Source: Macrotrachela quadricornifera (lineage: Eukaryota; Rotifera; Eurotatoria; Philodinida; Philodinidae). From it: a stretch of DNA of 64,000 nucleotides. Below the pieces are notes generated by a model. The model was not told where the DNA came from and did no database searches. It saw only the letters and a program-made list of their open reading frames with translations. Of the stretch, positions 10,640 to 21,778 are shown one piece after another. Every line of letters begins with the position of its first letter. Positions within the stretch are counted from its first letter, which is position 1. The position numbers and the translations under genes were made by a program. The DNA is taken from NCBI GenBank assembly GCA_022393335.1, contig JAJEKB010001446.1:156275-220274 (forward strand). The letters run 5' to 3'.

Positions 10640-12957
10640 AGATTAGAATATGAGGATTTAAATATTACGATGGCCAACTTTACTTTTAGGTCCTATGCTG
10701 GCCCGACCGTGATTGCTTCAATATGAGTACGGCTATACAATGAAATATTGACTAAGCTTACGCAGACTCTATTTCACACTAATTCTCACGATAAACTGCT
10801 TTTCATCCGGTTCATGCTGTCGATCAGAATATGGTTCTCCTTCACAATTTATTAAGACATGCACGTACCAACAAAAATAATTCCTTTATACGTCTCTTAG
10901 ATGTGAGCAAGGCCTTTGATTCAGTTACTCATCAATCTATTAAACGTGCGTTACTAAACAGCGAATGTCCGAAAGAATTTGTCGATCTACTTCAAAATCA
11001 ATATGAGAACTCATATGCAGCATTATCGTAAACGGATAGGAGCTCACAACATATTCCTTTAAAGAGAGGAGTTAAACAAGGCGATTCGATATCATCAACT
11101 TTACTCAACCTTGCCATCAATGAATTATTTCATATACTAGGCGATCGCTTTGATGATGAACTTCCTAATATAGGCATTGTCAATGTTCGTGCCTTTGCAG
11201 ACGATATCGCATTAATGTCAGGATCCGAATTCGGTATGCAGCAGCAGCTTCTTTCGAAAGCAGAAGAGTTTCTGAGTGGCCGTCATCTCAATTTAAATGC
11301 AGAAAAGTGTATTGTTATCAGCCTTAGAAAAGCTTGAAAAGAAAAGAAGTCTCAAATCGCTGATCCGACTGAAAAGAATCCACCTAAATTCACAGTTACA
11401 AATAAATGTATACAGCTATTTGGCATCAATTTGCAATGTAAATATTTGGGAGTTTGATTTACACCATTGAAAGCAGTCGATTCATGAGCGTCAGTGTCTG
11501 CACTTAAAACAGTACTGCGATCTCTAGCTAAAACACCATTAAAATCACAACAAAAAGTGATAATATTTTGTTAAAATTTCATTCCACGACTCATCTTTGC
11601 ATTTACGCATACGGAATGTTATCTGAAGCTAATGAGTCAACGAGATGGATTCAACAATTTAATTGAAACTGCTAAGTTGTGTCATCATAATTCAATCGGA
11701 AAATTAGATGGCACATACTTGAGATACTTAATGGAAACACAAGGATTAACCATACATGCACGCTGGTGTCACCCTATGATGCTTAGTAATCATCCTTCAA
11801 CCGCTGACATAAAAGCAAACAATGTTCTCATGATGAATGAAAGTAGGGTATGTTTTGGAGGAACAATGCATGGCAGTGGAAGTATGGTATTTCAAGTTAC
11901 TCCAATATCAAATACATGGTTATGTGGTTATATCCGAATAATGAAAGGTAGTACGTATATTAGAGCCATTCAAATGCATACTAATACAGCATCAACTTGC
12001 CGTCACTGCCGTGTTGCGGATGAAATTTTATACCATATCCTACAGATACGCCCGATGGAACAAAGTATACGGTGGTATCATCATAACAATATTTATCGAA
12101 AGGTTACACAACTTATAGAGGACAGGGGATACCATCACCCAGGTTCCAAACTAATATCTCTCGGCCCCATATAATTGCAATCAAAAGTGATTCGGTCTAT
12201 GTTCTCGATGTAACGTGCATCTATGAGAGAAATTCTTATACGTTGATGGATGCTTATCAGAGAAAGGTTAATCGTTACATATCTTTAGATGAGCTCCTCA
12301 AGCAGAAATAAGGCGTGAACAATGTCACTTTTCACGATCTACGTATTGGAAATGGAGATGCTTATGAGCCGCGATAGATGAATATCTGACATTTTATCGG
12401 TTTTCGAGACGCTAAACTGGATGCGCTAGCAGCGAGTGTCATTGAAGATTTTCCGAGGACGACCATATTGTTTAACAATGCCAATAGTTTACGTATTTAA
12501 TATGTTAATTAAAGGTACTTAGTGAATGTCATTACGCGGATTACGATCAGGCAAGAAGGGTGTGGTTTTATACTTGTGGACTTGATAGTTGCGGTTTGCG
12601 GTGGGTGATTACTGCTTATGATCTTGTAATTGTGGCCTTAACACCTTTGGTCCATGCTTGCGGGAGAAAAAAATCCAAGATGTTACATCTCGGCGTGACG
12701 AGAACTGTACATATTAATTGTCAAAAGGTGGCAACGATACAACTATTGGTGACCCGCACGGACTGATTAGATACGACCCTATTTTACTTTTACTATGTAT
12801 ATACTCTCTAGGTTTTATTATGTTCTTAATGCTGTTATAATTTTTATTGTCATTCTTCTAATTTTTCATCTTCTTTATGTGTCTTCGTTTTTCTGTAGAC
12901 GTCGGTCTTACTTATCGACCTAATCAAAAATGCAATAAAGTTGTAATAAAAAGTTAG
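10640..12957 (+). pseudogene. R2-clade LINE, decayed copy D (5' truncated, with endonuclease domain)
   Basis: RT homology begins near 10710 (TVIAS, then RLYNEIL after a stop). It runs through DVSKAFDSVTHQSIKRALL, GVKQGDSISSTLLNLAINEL and AFADDIALMS (about 11191). Stops occur at 11029, in the LRKA region near 11336 and near 11456, with further lesions. A clean frame at 11632-12174 covers the thumb and a CRHC...H.LQ finger. The endonuclease follows in a shifted frame: SVYVLDVTCIYER at about 12190-12230, then AYQRKVNRY. The 3' end is placed around 12957 (aataaagttgtaataaaaag). D belongs to a different subfamily from A-C: it has SGSEFGM where C has SSTRIGM. Confidence 0.78.
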
Positions 12958-14234
12958 ACTGACTCATTTTTGTTGAATAGATCATCGAATGAAGATATAC
13001 AGTACTTAAATTGCGTGTGTCACTCTGTTCGTAGATTGTGAAATTGTTAGAATTAACTGTTGGTATCAGGTGATATACTGTCAGTGGTGCAGTGTCAGTC
13101 TAACTCCCATGTATCCCTGGATAGATGAAAGCATTTTATTAGATGTCTGAGACTAGTTTACAGCCACGATAATCCTTTATGTCTTGTTGAATGATAAACA
13201 TTTGATTATTAGACAGTTAGATGTACTAGTCTTTTGAGTATACGCTGATGGAGTATCTGTGGCAGTAAAACTCTCTGTATACTTTATCGCTCCTAATTCG
13301 AATAGGAACTAATTACGATCTGCATTGTACGATTTGATGATGTTTGTCACAGATAAAAGATACTATGAATTATTGTGGTTACGACTTAATCAAAGCTTCT
13401 ACACCTTAGCAAGTAACTGAACGAATAGAATCATCACTCTGTATGTGAAGCTAGTTACCTCTATATACTTTATCACTCTCTTTTGATAAGGTCTAAAACT
13501 AGAAATACGTCACAGATAAATAACGGCTATGACTTGTAAGAGAGCCAAGGAGAGGAGAAGAATTGTGCTATAACATCGAATCAGTTGAATCAATCGAAAC
13601 CTCACTGCGTGTATTATCTATTGGTAGCTGATATCACATATCCAGAATGTCCTGAAAAGCTTGATAAAATTTGAACAGATATTGAAAAACATGTTAAAAG
13701 TCATGATATACGCTGTTGCTACCATAACAATGTTTGTCGAAACCTTGTTGATAAATTAAAACGAGCATGTGACGCCGGTTTTGGATATTATCCAAATTTC
13801 TTTTCCGTTTGGCAATAAGATGATCGATTTATTTTAAGCAGATTAGGAATCTGCCTAAAACTGACCAATATGTTGAATGCTACGAAAGCTCAATTCGTGC
13901 TATAGATTTAGCATCTACAATAGGTAAGCGATTTAGGAGCAACAGCAGTATCAATATCTGTTTGTTCGATTGTCAAGACTATCATTGCACGAATTTTTGG
14001 TGCAATAAATACGTCAGTTCCTTCTGATGCGTTAGTTTCAATGGTAGGCATAGTAAAGACTGAAATAAGAATTGTCAAATATAAAAACATCGAAAAAAAT
14101 TTCAAAATGCCCGCATACGAAATTATGATCATTCAAATGTAAGCAATTTTATTAATATAGACGAGGTATTACACTTAACTAATAATACAGAAAAAAGTAG
14201 AACAATAGTCACAATGCATATTCACTATTTGAAA
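12958..14234. other. Decayed sequence without a recognised gene
   Basis: A roughly 65-codon + strand reading at about 13625-13820 (DITYPECPEKLDKI, one TGA stop, then a Cys/His-rich CCYHNN stretch) looks like an eroded coding fragment with a possible C2H2-type finger, but I cannot name it. The 74-codon minus frame at 13908-14132 has no family resemblance. The remainder is unremarkable. Confidence 0.35.
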
Positions 14235-14515
14235 TCATTTATGTTGTTTTGCTACAACTATTATTAAGCCATCCAATGGTATTTCAAGAATTATTTCATT
14301 ATTGGAATAATGTTCATTTAATTTATCAATCTGTTGTTGTATTGGAGTAGTGGCTACTGCTTTTGATCGACTTTGAGCATCAGCATTCATTTGTATTAGC
14401 ATGTGTCAAAATCTGGACTCCTTCCCTTGCAGACATTTAATAAATGACCAGATATTGGGATGAAATTTTTCAAGACGATGATTTACTCGATTATAAAAGC
14501 TTTCAAAAGAACTTG
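14235..14515 (-). pseudogene. MULE-type transposase C-terminal fragment
   Basis: Read on the minus strand from about 14515 down to a stop at 14235-14237, the reading is SSFESFYNRVNHRLEKFHPN followed by IWSFIKCLQGKESRF. After one in-frame stop come a Gln/Asn-rich tail and PLDGLIIVVAKQHK. An ESF-x2-R-x-N segment followed by HP-IW-F--CL is the typical C-terminal signature of MULE (Mutator-like) transposase proteins in animals. The N-terminal DDE core is not visible upstream (14520-15000). Identification rests on this motif only. Confidence 0.5.
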
Positions 14516-16691
14516 AATGTAAATAGTATCAGATAGTCTAAAAAGTTCGCGTAACTATAGCTGCACTATGTACGTAAAACAATTAGTTTATACCATTGTG
14601 TAGAATGTGCATTTTTTAGTATGATTCATTCCTTTTTGACTTGGTTGCATCTTTCGATTTGCGTGACCCAAATCAGTTTCCACAAGTGCGTTGTAGATAT
14701 CATGTCATGACTTTTCAATATTCAGTAATCTGGATGTCAAGAAAAAGTTGAAATTAAATTAAACGATTAAGACTTAGAGTTAAATACTTTTTTTTTTAAA
14801 TGTAGTCCGTTCTCTGCTGACTAGAACCATAAGATTAGAGCTGCTTCATCATTTTTCGGTTTTGTTAAAGCAGTGTTCCATTCAAGCAGTGTGTCAAAAA
14901 GCCATGGTTTTCTAGAAAAACTACTTTCGAGCATTTTCATGAAAAATGTTCGTCAGATACAAGAAGGAACATAGCCTGAAATATCAAATCGTGTAAAAAT
15001 TGGTTGTGCCATTGTCACGTTACATATAATATGTTAGATGCATATTATTTTTTCATCAATTCCAAAACAAAAAGCATGTAGTACAATAAATTGGTATTTT
15101 TCTGGTCTTAATTAATTAAGTAAGTTTCGCTTGAATTTGCATTGGTTGTCCACTTCGACGTACTAATAATATTTGAGAAAGACCATTTAAATTAATATCA
15201 GTTGTGGAATATTATATAACACCTGAAAATGGTGTTGTCCAACGACTATTATTTCCATTACTTGATCCACCACTATTTGTATTTGAATATGTTACTAATA
15301 ATGATGGAGGTAGATAACGAATATTCAATGGAGATCATTGACATAATGGTTGACCTGATGTTTGATGTATTATCATACTATAGGGATTTTTATGTTGCTG
15401 TTCTTATTGATGCATTTGAAGAAGTTCTTAGAAATTTCTTTATACATTTGAATGAATAATTGATAATCAATGCACGAACATTTTCCACAACTGGTTCAAT
15501 ATGATTTATTGCAAAATAATCATGACGATTTATATCTGATGGTGATACATCATTTGAATATTATTCTTTCACTTAATGATCTTTATCCTATATTAATACT
15601 ACTAACGTCTGATGATGATGATGAGACTGAATCACTATTTGTTGTTGACAATAATCATATTCAATAATAATATTTATTTCATATATGTTGACCGTTTGAC
15701 TTTAAATGGTCGATAATGATTATTTATTTGACCAAAATGAAGTTTAATTATTTATTGCAATATGAAATAAATCTTCAAATCAGTTTAATTTTCTATTGTT
15801 ATTTAATGAACACTTTTCTAAACAATGTTCAAACATCTAATTAACTATCATCAAATCATTGTGGATTCTTTCTAATTTATCAAATAAACGCATTTCTTCA
15901 TCAGGTTATAACTCACTTAATGATGATAAATATACTTTCTAAAATAAAAAAATTAAATGATAAATTAATCTTATTGAACATTTACATAGAAAATAAAGCG
16001 ATCATCGAAAGCTTCCCTCACATAAACTTCATTTAAAGCTTGTTAAGATTGTTTATATGCTTTTAGTTCTATCATAATCATGTTCAAGAGAAATTAATTG
16101 ATCTAAATTGGATAAAAAGTTTAATTGATTTTTGACAATATTCAAGACAAAATGTATGTGTACATAATCAAAATTTGGGTTAATTAAATTAACAAACATT
16201 TTAATTCTTATTTATTATCATCATTTATCAAAATAAAATAATGATTCTTTATTTTCCTCTTTTAAAATTTTGTTTGTTATTTATTCCATTATTGATTATT
16301 AGTTAACATTGTTATATTATCTATGATTTTGTTAACAATAAGATAAACATTTTTTTTTACCAACAGAAAGAGAAAAATGATTCAAACAACAAGTAATCAT
16401 CTTATACAAATAATGTATGGAATCTCTTCTATTTAACTATATGTTAATTAATTTTTATTTTTTATAGAAATTTTATTTAAAACAAAATATTTATTTTGGA
16501 TGAGCGACATCTCTCTATTAACGTAATGCAACAAACGATTAATGGAAATTGATTCAAATAAACAAATAAACTTTCAAATTCATTTATCATTAAGATGTGT
16601 TATGTTTCGCCTTATATGAAAAGTGCAGCAGTACGTTTAGTAAAACTTATCTTATTCATGGAATCCGTTCATATTACTTAAGAGAAGAATA
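14516..16691. other. Gene-poor, A+T-rich region with eroded coding-like minus-strand text
   Basis: Around 15100-15680 the minus strand gives Asn/Ser-rich, protein-like stretches (for example a segment ending LLVRRSGQPMQIQAKLT at about 15120), broken by several stops. They suggest an old pseudogene that I cannot identify. The two plus-strand open frames there (15229-15667) appear to be shadows of it. 15700-16690 is plain A+T-rich sequence. Confidence 0.35.
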
Positions 16692-17367
16692 CAGTGAAAC
16701 CTGTCTAATATGAACACTCCCAGGACCGTTGAAAAACGTTCAGTATAACGGAATGTTCATAAAGAAGAGGGTTAAGTAAATATTGGTTAAAGGAGCAGTT
16801 TAATCATTTGTTAATAGCGTTTAACTAGATTTAATTATTTTATTTAAGTATATAAGTTTTAAGACCTGACTTTTTCAAATGCACTATTTTGAGTATGATG
16901 TACAATTCCTGACTAAATACGTTTAAAAAAATCCAGAATAGATCTTTGCTTCACAATATTTCAGTTTAAATAAAAAAAACTAAATATGATATTCACAGCA
17001 GTTTTGTACTTTATTTTCTCTAAATTAAATATTACTGCTTTAAATAATGGAGTTCTGGATGTTGAGTTGTTGATAATAATTTAAAAGATGAATCATTTGA
17101 ATTGATTCTGACAATGAGGGTGGTTGTTCAACATCTTTTTTTATTGTCTCTGTTTCTATGTATTCATTGAATTAAGTTACATAACCAATCAGTTCATTGA
17201 TTATCATATCTCTATCGCCCCAATAGTATTATTTTCTTAAGTAGCGACACTTATAGAGTTCACATTGATATGGTTAATGTTTACGGACGGGACCAAAAAT
17301 ATGCGTTCACATTCAGAATCACGAGGTGTTCATAAAGGAGGGGTGTTCACTAATAGAGATTTCACAG
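16692..17367. mobile_element. Pogo/Tc1-mariner-like MITE, 676 bp, TA target site
   Basis: The left end is cagtgaaacctgtctaat at 16692. The right end, read on the minus strand from 17367, is ctgtgaaatctctattag. Both are followed by tgaacac. The inverted repeats align over about 27 bases. A TA dinucleotide lies immediately outside each end (16690-16691 and 17368-17369). Subterminal gttcataaagaagagg and gttcataaaggagggg extend the symmetry. No transposase is present. The end sequence resembles pogo/Tigger-type termini, with TA duplication as expected for the superfamily. Confidence 0.7.
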
Positions 17368-17369
17368 TA

Positions 17370-18051
17370 TTTATATACATTATATATATATAAGGAAATT
17401 CTGCTGGTTTATTGTTATTCCAAATCATTTTTTGTTGACAATCAATTATCGCGAACGATTAGTTTTATTCGTCCCATGTCACCACTTTCTTCGACAACTG
17501 TGCCGCAGTTGCATGTAACTGCGCCGCAGTTTTTCGCAATTACGGGTCACAGCGTGATTGCAGTTACGCCGCAGTTGAACACATGTGATACTTATTTGGT
17601 CATTAATTTGGCTTGTATTTGTGATTATTGCATATCGATTATCTAATAAATCAACGTTAAATTGTAATATTTATTCTTACGGGGTACATTTAAATTGTAA
17701 TTTCACAAAAATTCTATGAGTATTTTTTTTTAGATATCTTACTTTTATTGGTTTGTCGTCGTGGCAAATGCATTTTTTATTCATGAAGTTTATAAAAAGT
17801 TGTCCGATAAGTGTTATGAATCTTGTGAGTTTTTCCTATCTCTTCGTAGTCGATGTTATATCCGCATTTCGTTCAGATTTTACTTGACATTGGTGGTATC
17901 ATGTCGGTTTTAACTATTTTTCGTAAAACTGAAGCTTTCATACAACATGAACCAACACGTACCCAGGCCAAAAAATCCAGTCGCCTGGATTCCGATACGG
18001 ATTTAATCGGATTTAATCGGAGCCCGGTGAAAACCGACAGAATCTAATCAC
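17370..18051. other. Intergenic, with a C+G-richer repeat patch
   Basis: At about 17500-17590 the word gccgcagttg recurs, interleaved with gttac/gtaac words, giving short inverted repeats. The 106-codon frame over it (17326-17646) starts inside the preceding element and is not judged coding. 17660-18051 holds nothing recognised. Confidence 0.4.
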
Positions 18052-18687
18052 AACTTACGAGGGAAGGGTCCCAACTGTCCAATCGCTTTTGAGCCGAGAC
18101 TATGTGCATTATGTAGACCCAAATGAGTTATGAATAGCCTGAAAAAAGTTCGAGCCGCTGGCTTATTGCTATGGAGATATTGCATTTTTACAGTATTTTT
18201 AAAAAAATGCTGTGGTCCCCCTCAGGGGTACCAGAAAAACTGATTTTCGAATTACGACTTGAAACTTTGGATAGAGATAGACCTCAATGAAAATAGTTTA
18301 CTGTGACTATTTCAGCTTTTTTCGCCCTTTCTACCTTAGGATACAGTTATGAATAGCTAGTCTCTATAAATTGGCAGATTTGATGCCCTTATTTTAAGAT
18401 AAAAGCAGATGACAAAATCTCAAAAATATTCACAATAAACTATTCTCATTGAGGTCTATCTCTATTCAAAGTTTCAAGTCGAAATTCGAAAATCAGTCTT
18501 TCTGGTATTCCTGAGGGGGACCACGACATTCATTTTTAAAGAATACTGTAAAAGTGCAATATCTCCGTAATAATATGCTAGCGGCCCGAACTTTTTCCAG
18601 ACTATTCATAACTCATTTGGGTCTACATAATGCACATAGTCTCGGCTCAAAAGCGATTGGACAGTTGGGATCCTTCCCTCGTGAGTT
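18052..18687. mobile_element. Foldback element, about 0.63 kb, ACGAGGGAAGG terminus
   Basis: Two arms of roughly 250 bases face each other. The left arm opens aacttacgagggaaggg and the right arm ends ccttccctcgtgagtt. Inside, cgcttttgagccgagacta, gacccaaatgagttatgaat and tgaggtctatctctat-type blocks pair between the arms, leaving a centre of about 130 bases near 18320-18420. No open frame of note. The terminal 40 bases also match those of the element at 60361-60990, so this is a family. Confidence 0.8.
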
Positions 18688-21198
18688 ATATTAGCTCAAA
18701 ATCTTTTCTCATTCAAAATAAAATAGATTGTTTGAATAAAAATTTCATCGGTTAAATACTTTATTTCAATGTGATGTACGATTTTCGAAGTTAAAATATT
18801 TAACACATAACATGATTTTTCAGCTATTTTGTTAATAATTTTATTATTTTTCAATGAAATAATAACTTTTTCTTATCGTTTACTACACATAATTAATCAT
18901 ACAAACTGTAGAGAAATATGGATTATTTCATGTATGTTTAATTAAGTTTTTATCCATTTTAACGTCATTTGGACATCCTTTATTAGAAGTCTAATGAAAT
19001 TTCACTGAATAAAATATATCTAAACTAATGATTTTAATCACAGTCAATAAATTGCATCCGATATAGAAGAACTAAACGTTCACAAAGCTGCTTTGAAATA
19101 AGATTGTATTTCAATGAAACTGAAAAAATATTTGAGATATATTTGAATGCAATTAGTAGACAAAATATATTTAAGCATGTTAAATGTTTTACAGAAATAC
19201 TTTGTATAAAAAACCTACGTCTACACATGCTTGGAAATTTTTCTTACCGCATGTCAACGCGTTTCGTATTAAAAATGCATTTGAATTCGTCGTGAAACCG
19301 TTTTTAATACTGTCTGAACGCATTTTGTGCTTACATGGGCATACAGTTATGATTTGTAGCAAATGATAACCAATTTCAGTTTTACTATGTAAATCTCATA
19401 CGAATAGTATTTATCTTCAAAGAATGGTTCTGGTCACCAAATTCAACACATAATACAGTGACTCAGTATCTCTCTGTTAAAAGCTTCAAACTTTACTTCA
19501 GTTCTGATCAGATAACGATACTATCAATATATAAGAAATAACTGATCACTTTCTGTACATCTCATATTATCATCTGATGATCATTTTTAGTCCCGGAAAA
19601 ATGAACTGATCTCAGTTCATTTTATTTTTTTTTAAAAGAATTAGTAATTTGCTCAGTGAAATTAGCAAAACTGTATTGATTACCATAAATTGCATGTAAT
19701 ATGTTTTATATATCGCTCACAATTTGTCTGAGTAAATTGAACAATACATAAATCGAGAACATGCGTTGTGGCTGTAAATTCGATAATGTGATATCAGAAA
19801 AGCATAAGTTCAGTCTGTGTATGTCGCTAGTCCGTTTGACAGTTACCGCTCAAATGAGCGGAATAAATGATAGTAAACAATATAAAAGTGAAAATTGTGA
19901 TCAATAGAACGGCGATTAGTGATAGCACTTATTTTTATTTTTTTAAATTGAATATTTTTTATTTATTTAGCATATGAATAGGCTCTATCAAAAGTTATAC
20001 ATCAAAAGATATAAGAACATTAAGTTTTAGTACGATGCGACTGATTGGATTGTTTGTACTGTAATCAAAGGTTCTTATGTTAAGTGGAGAAATGCTATTT
20101 AATTTAAAAAACTAAACAGAGTTTTACACATTGTTGCGATGGAAACTGCAATAAAATTCTATGTAGCTAACATATATAAAATAATTAAAAAATTTCTTTC
20201 ATACGTCTCGATGGCTCAAGTGATTTTAGCATAAAAAAATGTATATAAATCAACTATCAATGCAACAACTCCTGTTAACAAACGTTAAAAAAATGGTTCA
20301 TTAGATCACTAGATATAGTCAACATCTTCCTTAGTTCCCAAAATTAGTCGTTCTCAATTATATATGATGAACGAAGTAGAATGACATCATTATGAAACAA
20401 GTGTAATACTATGTATTTCAGAAAAAAAATCCTTATATAAAAATCTTTACATAGTCACCAGTTTCTGTTTTGTGGACATAATTACCCAGAAATGTGGATT
20501 GAATTTAGAAATATATTTTGAGGTACCGCAATTTGTGGTAAATGATAATATACCGTTATTAGTGTGGTTGCAGCTAAAGTTTTCGTAAAATTTTCAGAAT
20601 ATGTTTGAAGAAATTCTCTCTCAAGATTAACTTGTTGTTAATGATGTCAATATAATACTTGAAGTTTATGTGCTTTCTGTTGTCGTCGTTGTGACTAAAC
20701 AAATCAATTTCATGAAGATAGTTGGAGGAAAAATAAATCTTTTCAAATGAAAGGATATTTCATCGAAAATTAAATAATTAAAAGAATGAACATTTAACCC
20801 TTTGAGGTTGCGATTATTTCTTTTATAGTCAATTTTTTTTACTATATGAAAATAATTTTCCAATTAGAGAATTACGAGACAACCACAATCATCAGTAAGT
20901 ATCGATGATCTTAGACGCCCAGATATCCTAAACGTAAACATTTATACAATTCATATGATTAAACTATCAAAAGACAATGTTTTTTATTCTTCGCTCATAT
21001 CCAATGGGTTCATTATTTCTAATAGATAAAAATTTATTGTACAATGGAGATGTCTTTTGCGTTCTTAATTACAAAAAAAAAAACAGAGAGAAAGTATAAG
21101 TGAAAGGTCAAAGCGTCTATGTGGAAAAAGTAACAGAATTTATTATTGAATTTTTTACTGCCGTTGAGTAAAAGAAAAAGAAAAGAGTTTATACTCAT
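18688..21198. other. 2.5-kb intergenic region, nothing recognised
   Basis: Only short, compositionally trivial open frames (19034-19366 on both strands, 20666-20863) are present. None shows a motif, and no RNA gene or repeat was recognised. Confidence 0.45.
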
Positions 21199-21490
21199 CA
21201 CGTTTCTTTCCGTTTATTCTTGATTTGTAGCATAAAACGTGACCACATGGTTGATGGCACTCGTTTTTCTCTCATTCTTCTACTAACATATGCGCATTAC
21301 AATTTTTTTCTATTATTACTCTTTTTCTTGTTCGTGGAGTACAATTTCTTATATAAAAAAGAAAGAAAAAACGCATTTGTTCTCACTCTTATATCATTCT
21401 TCTTATCGTTGACACAAAAAATAATCATTACATTTATTAGTAAGCTACATGAATGTTTAAGAAAAGTAATTATTATTGATTTAATTTTAG
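21199..21490 (+). promoter_or_regulatory. Upstream region and 5' UTR intron of small gene copy 1 (conserved with copy 2)
   Basis: This stretch aligns with 23573-23866. Shared words include cacgtttctttc, aaacgtgacc, tctctcattctt, ttttcttgttcg and cttatcgttgacac. It ends in a putative 51-nt intron (GT at 21440, AG at 21490) with the same length as in copy 2, directly before ttataaaatg and the start codon. Alternatively the AG could be a spliced-leader acceptor, since bdelloids trans-splice many mRNAs. The real promoter element cannot be pinned down. Confidence 0.5.
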
Positions 21491-21497
21491 TTATAAA

Positions 21498-21704
21498 ATG
21501 TCTGCAATCAAAGCTGGTATAGAAAAAGCTAAAGAAGCTGTTGAAAGTAAAAAAGCTGCGGATAAACTTGAAAAAGCTAACGATCCAAGTATCAAACCAA
21601 GCGAACGAATGGATGCTGAATTTGAAGCAAATAAAGCAGCATGTAAAGCTGCTGAACATCATGCAAAAGCTGAACAGCAAAAAACGAAACATGCTAACAG
21701 CTAA
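21498..21704 (+). CDS. 68-residue hydrophilic helical protein, copy 1
   Basis: The protein is short and rich in Ala, Lys and Glu (AIKAGIEKAKEAVESKKAAD at the start, HHAKAEQQKTKHANS at the end). It is predicted by eye to be helical, with no signal peptide or membrane segment, a KPSERMDAEFEANKAA centre and a single Cys. A paralogue at 23874-24080 differs at only five residues. The substitutions and the shared flanks argue for a real gene. ATAA-rich 3' sequence with an aataaa signal lies at about 21766. I do not recognise the family. The composition resembles LEA-like or other desiccation-linked hydrophilins, which is inference from composition alone. Another possibility is a small abundant RNA- or nucleic-acid-binding protein. 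Confidence 0.75.
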   Translation: MSAIKAGIEKAKEAVESKKAADKLEKANDPSIKPSERMDAEFEANKAACKAAEHHAKAEQQKTKHANS

Positions 21705-21778
21705 ACTGTATATTCATTTACTATTTACATGACTTTTTGCATTTTTGTTTGTATATTGTATTGTCAATAAAGCAATCA

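Noticed and set aside
13520..13560. aacggctatgacttgtaagagagccaa resembling the R2 target in 28S genes
   Set aside because: Several gaps are needed to align it and the surrounding bases do not follow the 28S gene, so the likeness is probably chance.
15229..15667. Two Asp/Tyr/Leu-rich plus-strand open frames
   Set aside because: The opposite strand reads more like eroded protein; these frames look like antisense shadows with no motif.
17326..17646. 106-codon plus-strand open frame
   Set aside because: It starts within the right end of the pogo-like MITE and runs over a G+C-richer repeat patch; the translation mirrors the repeats.
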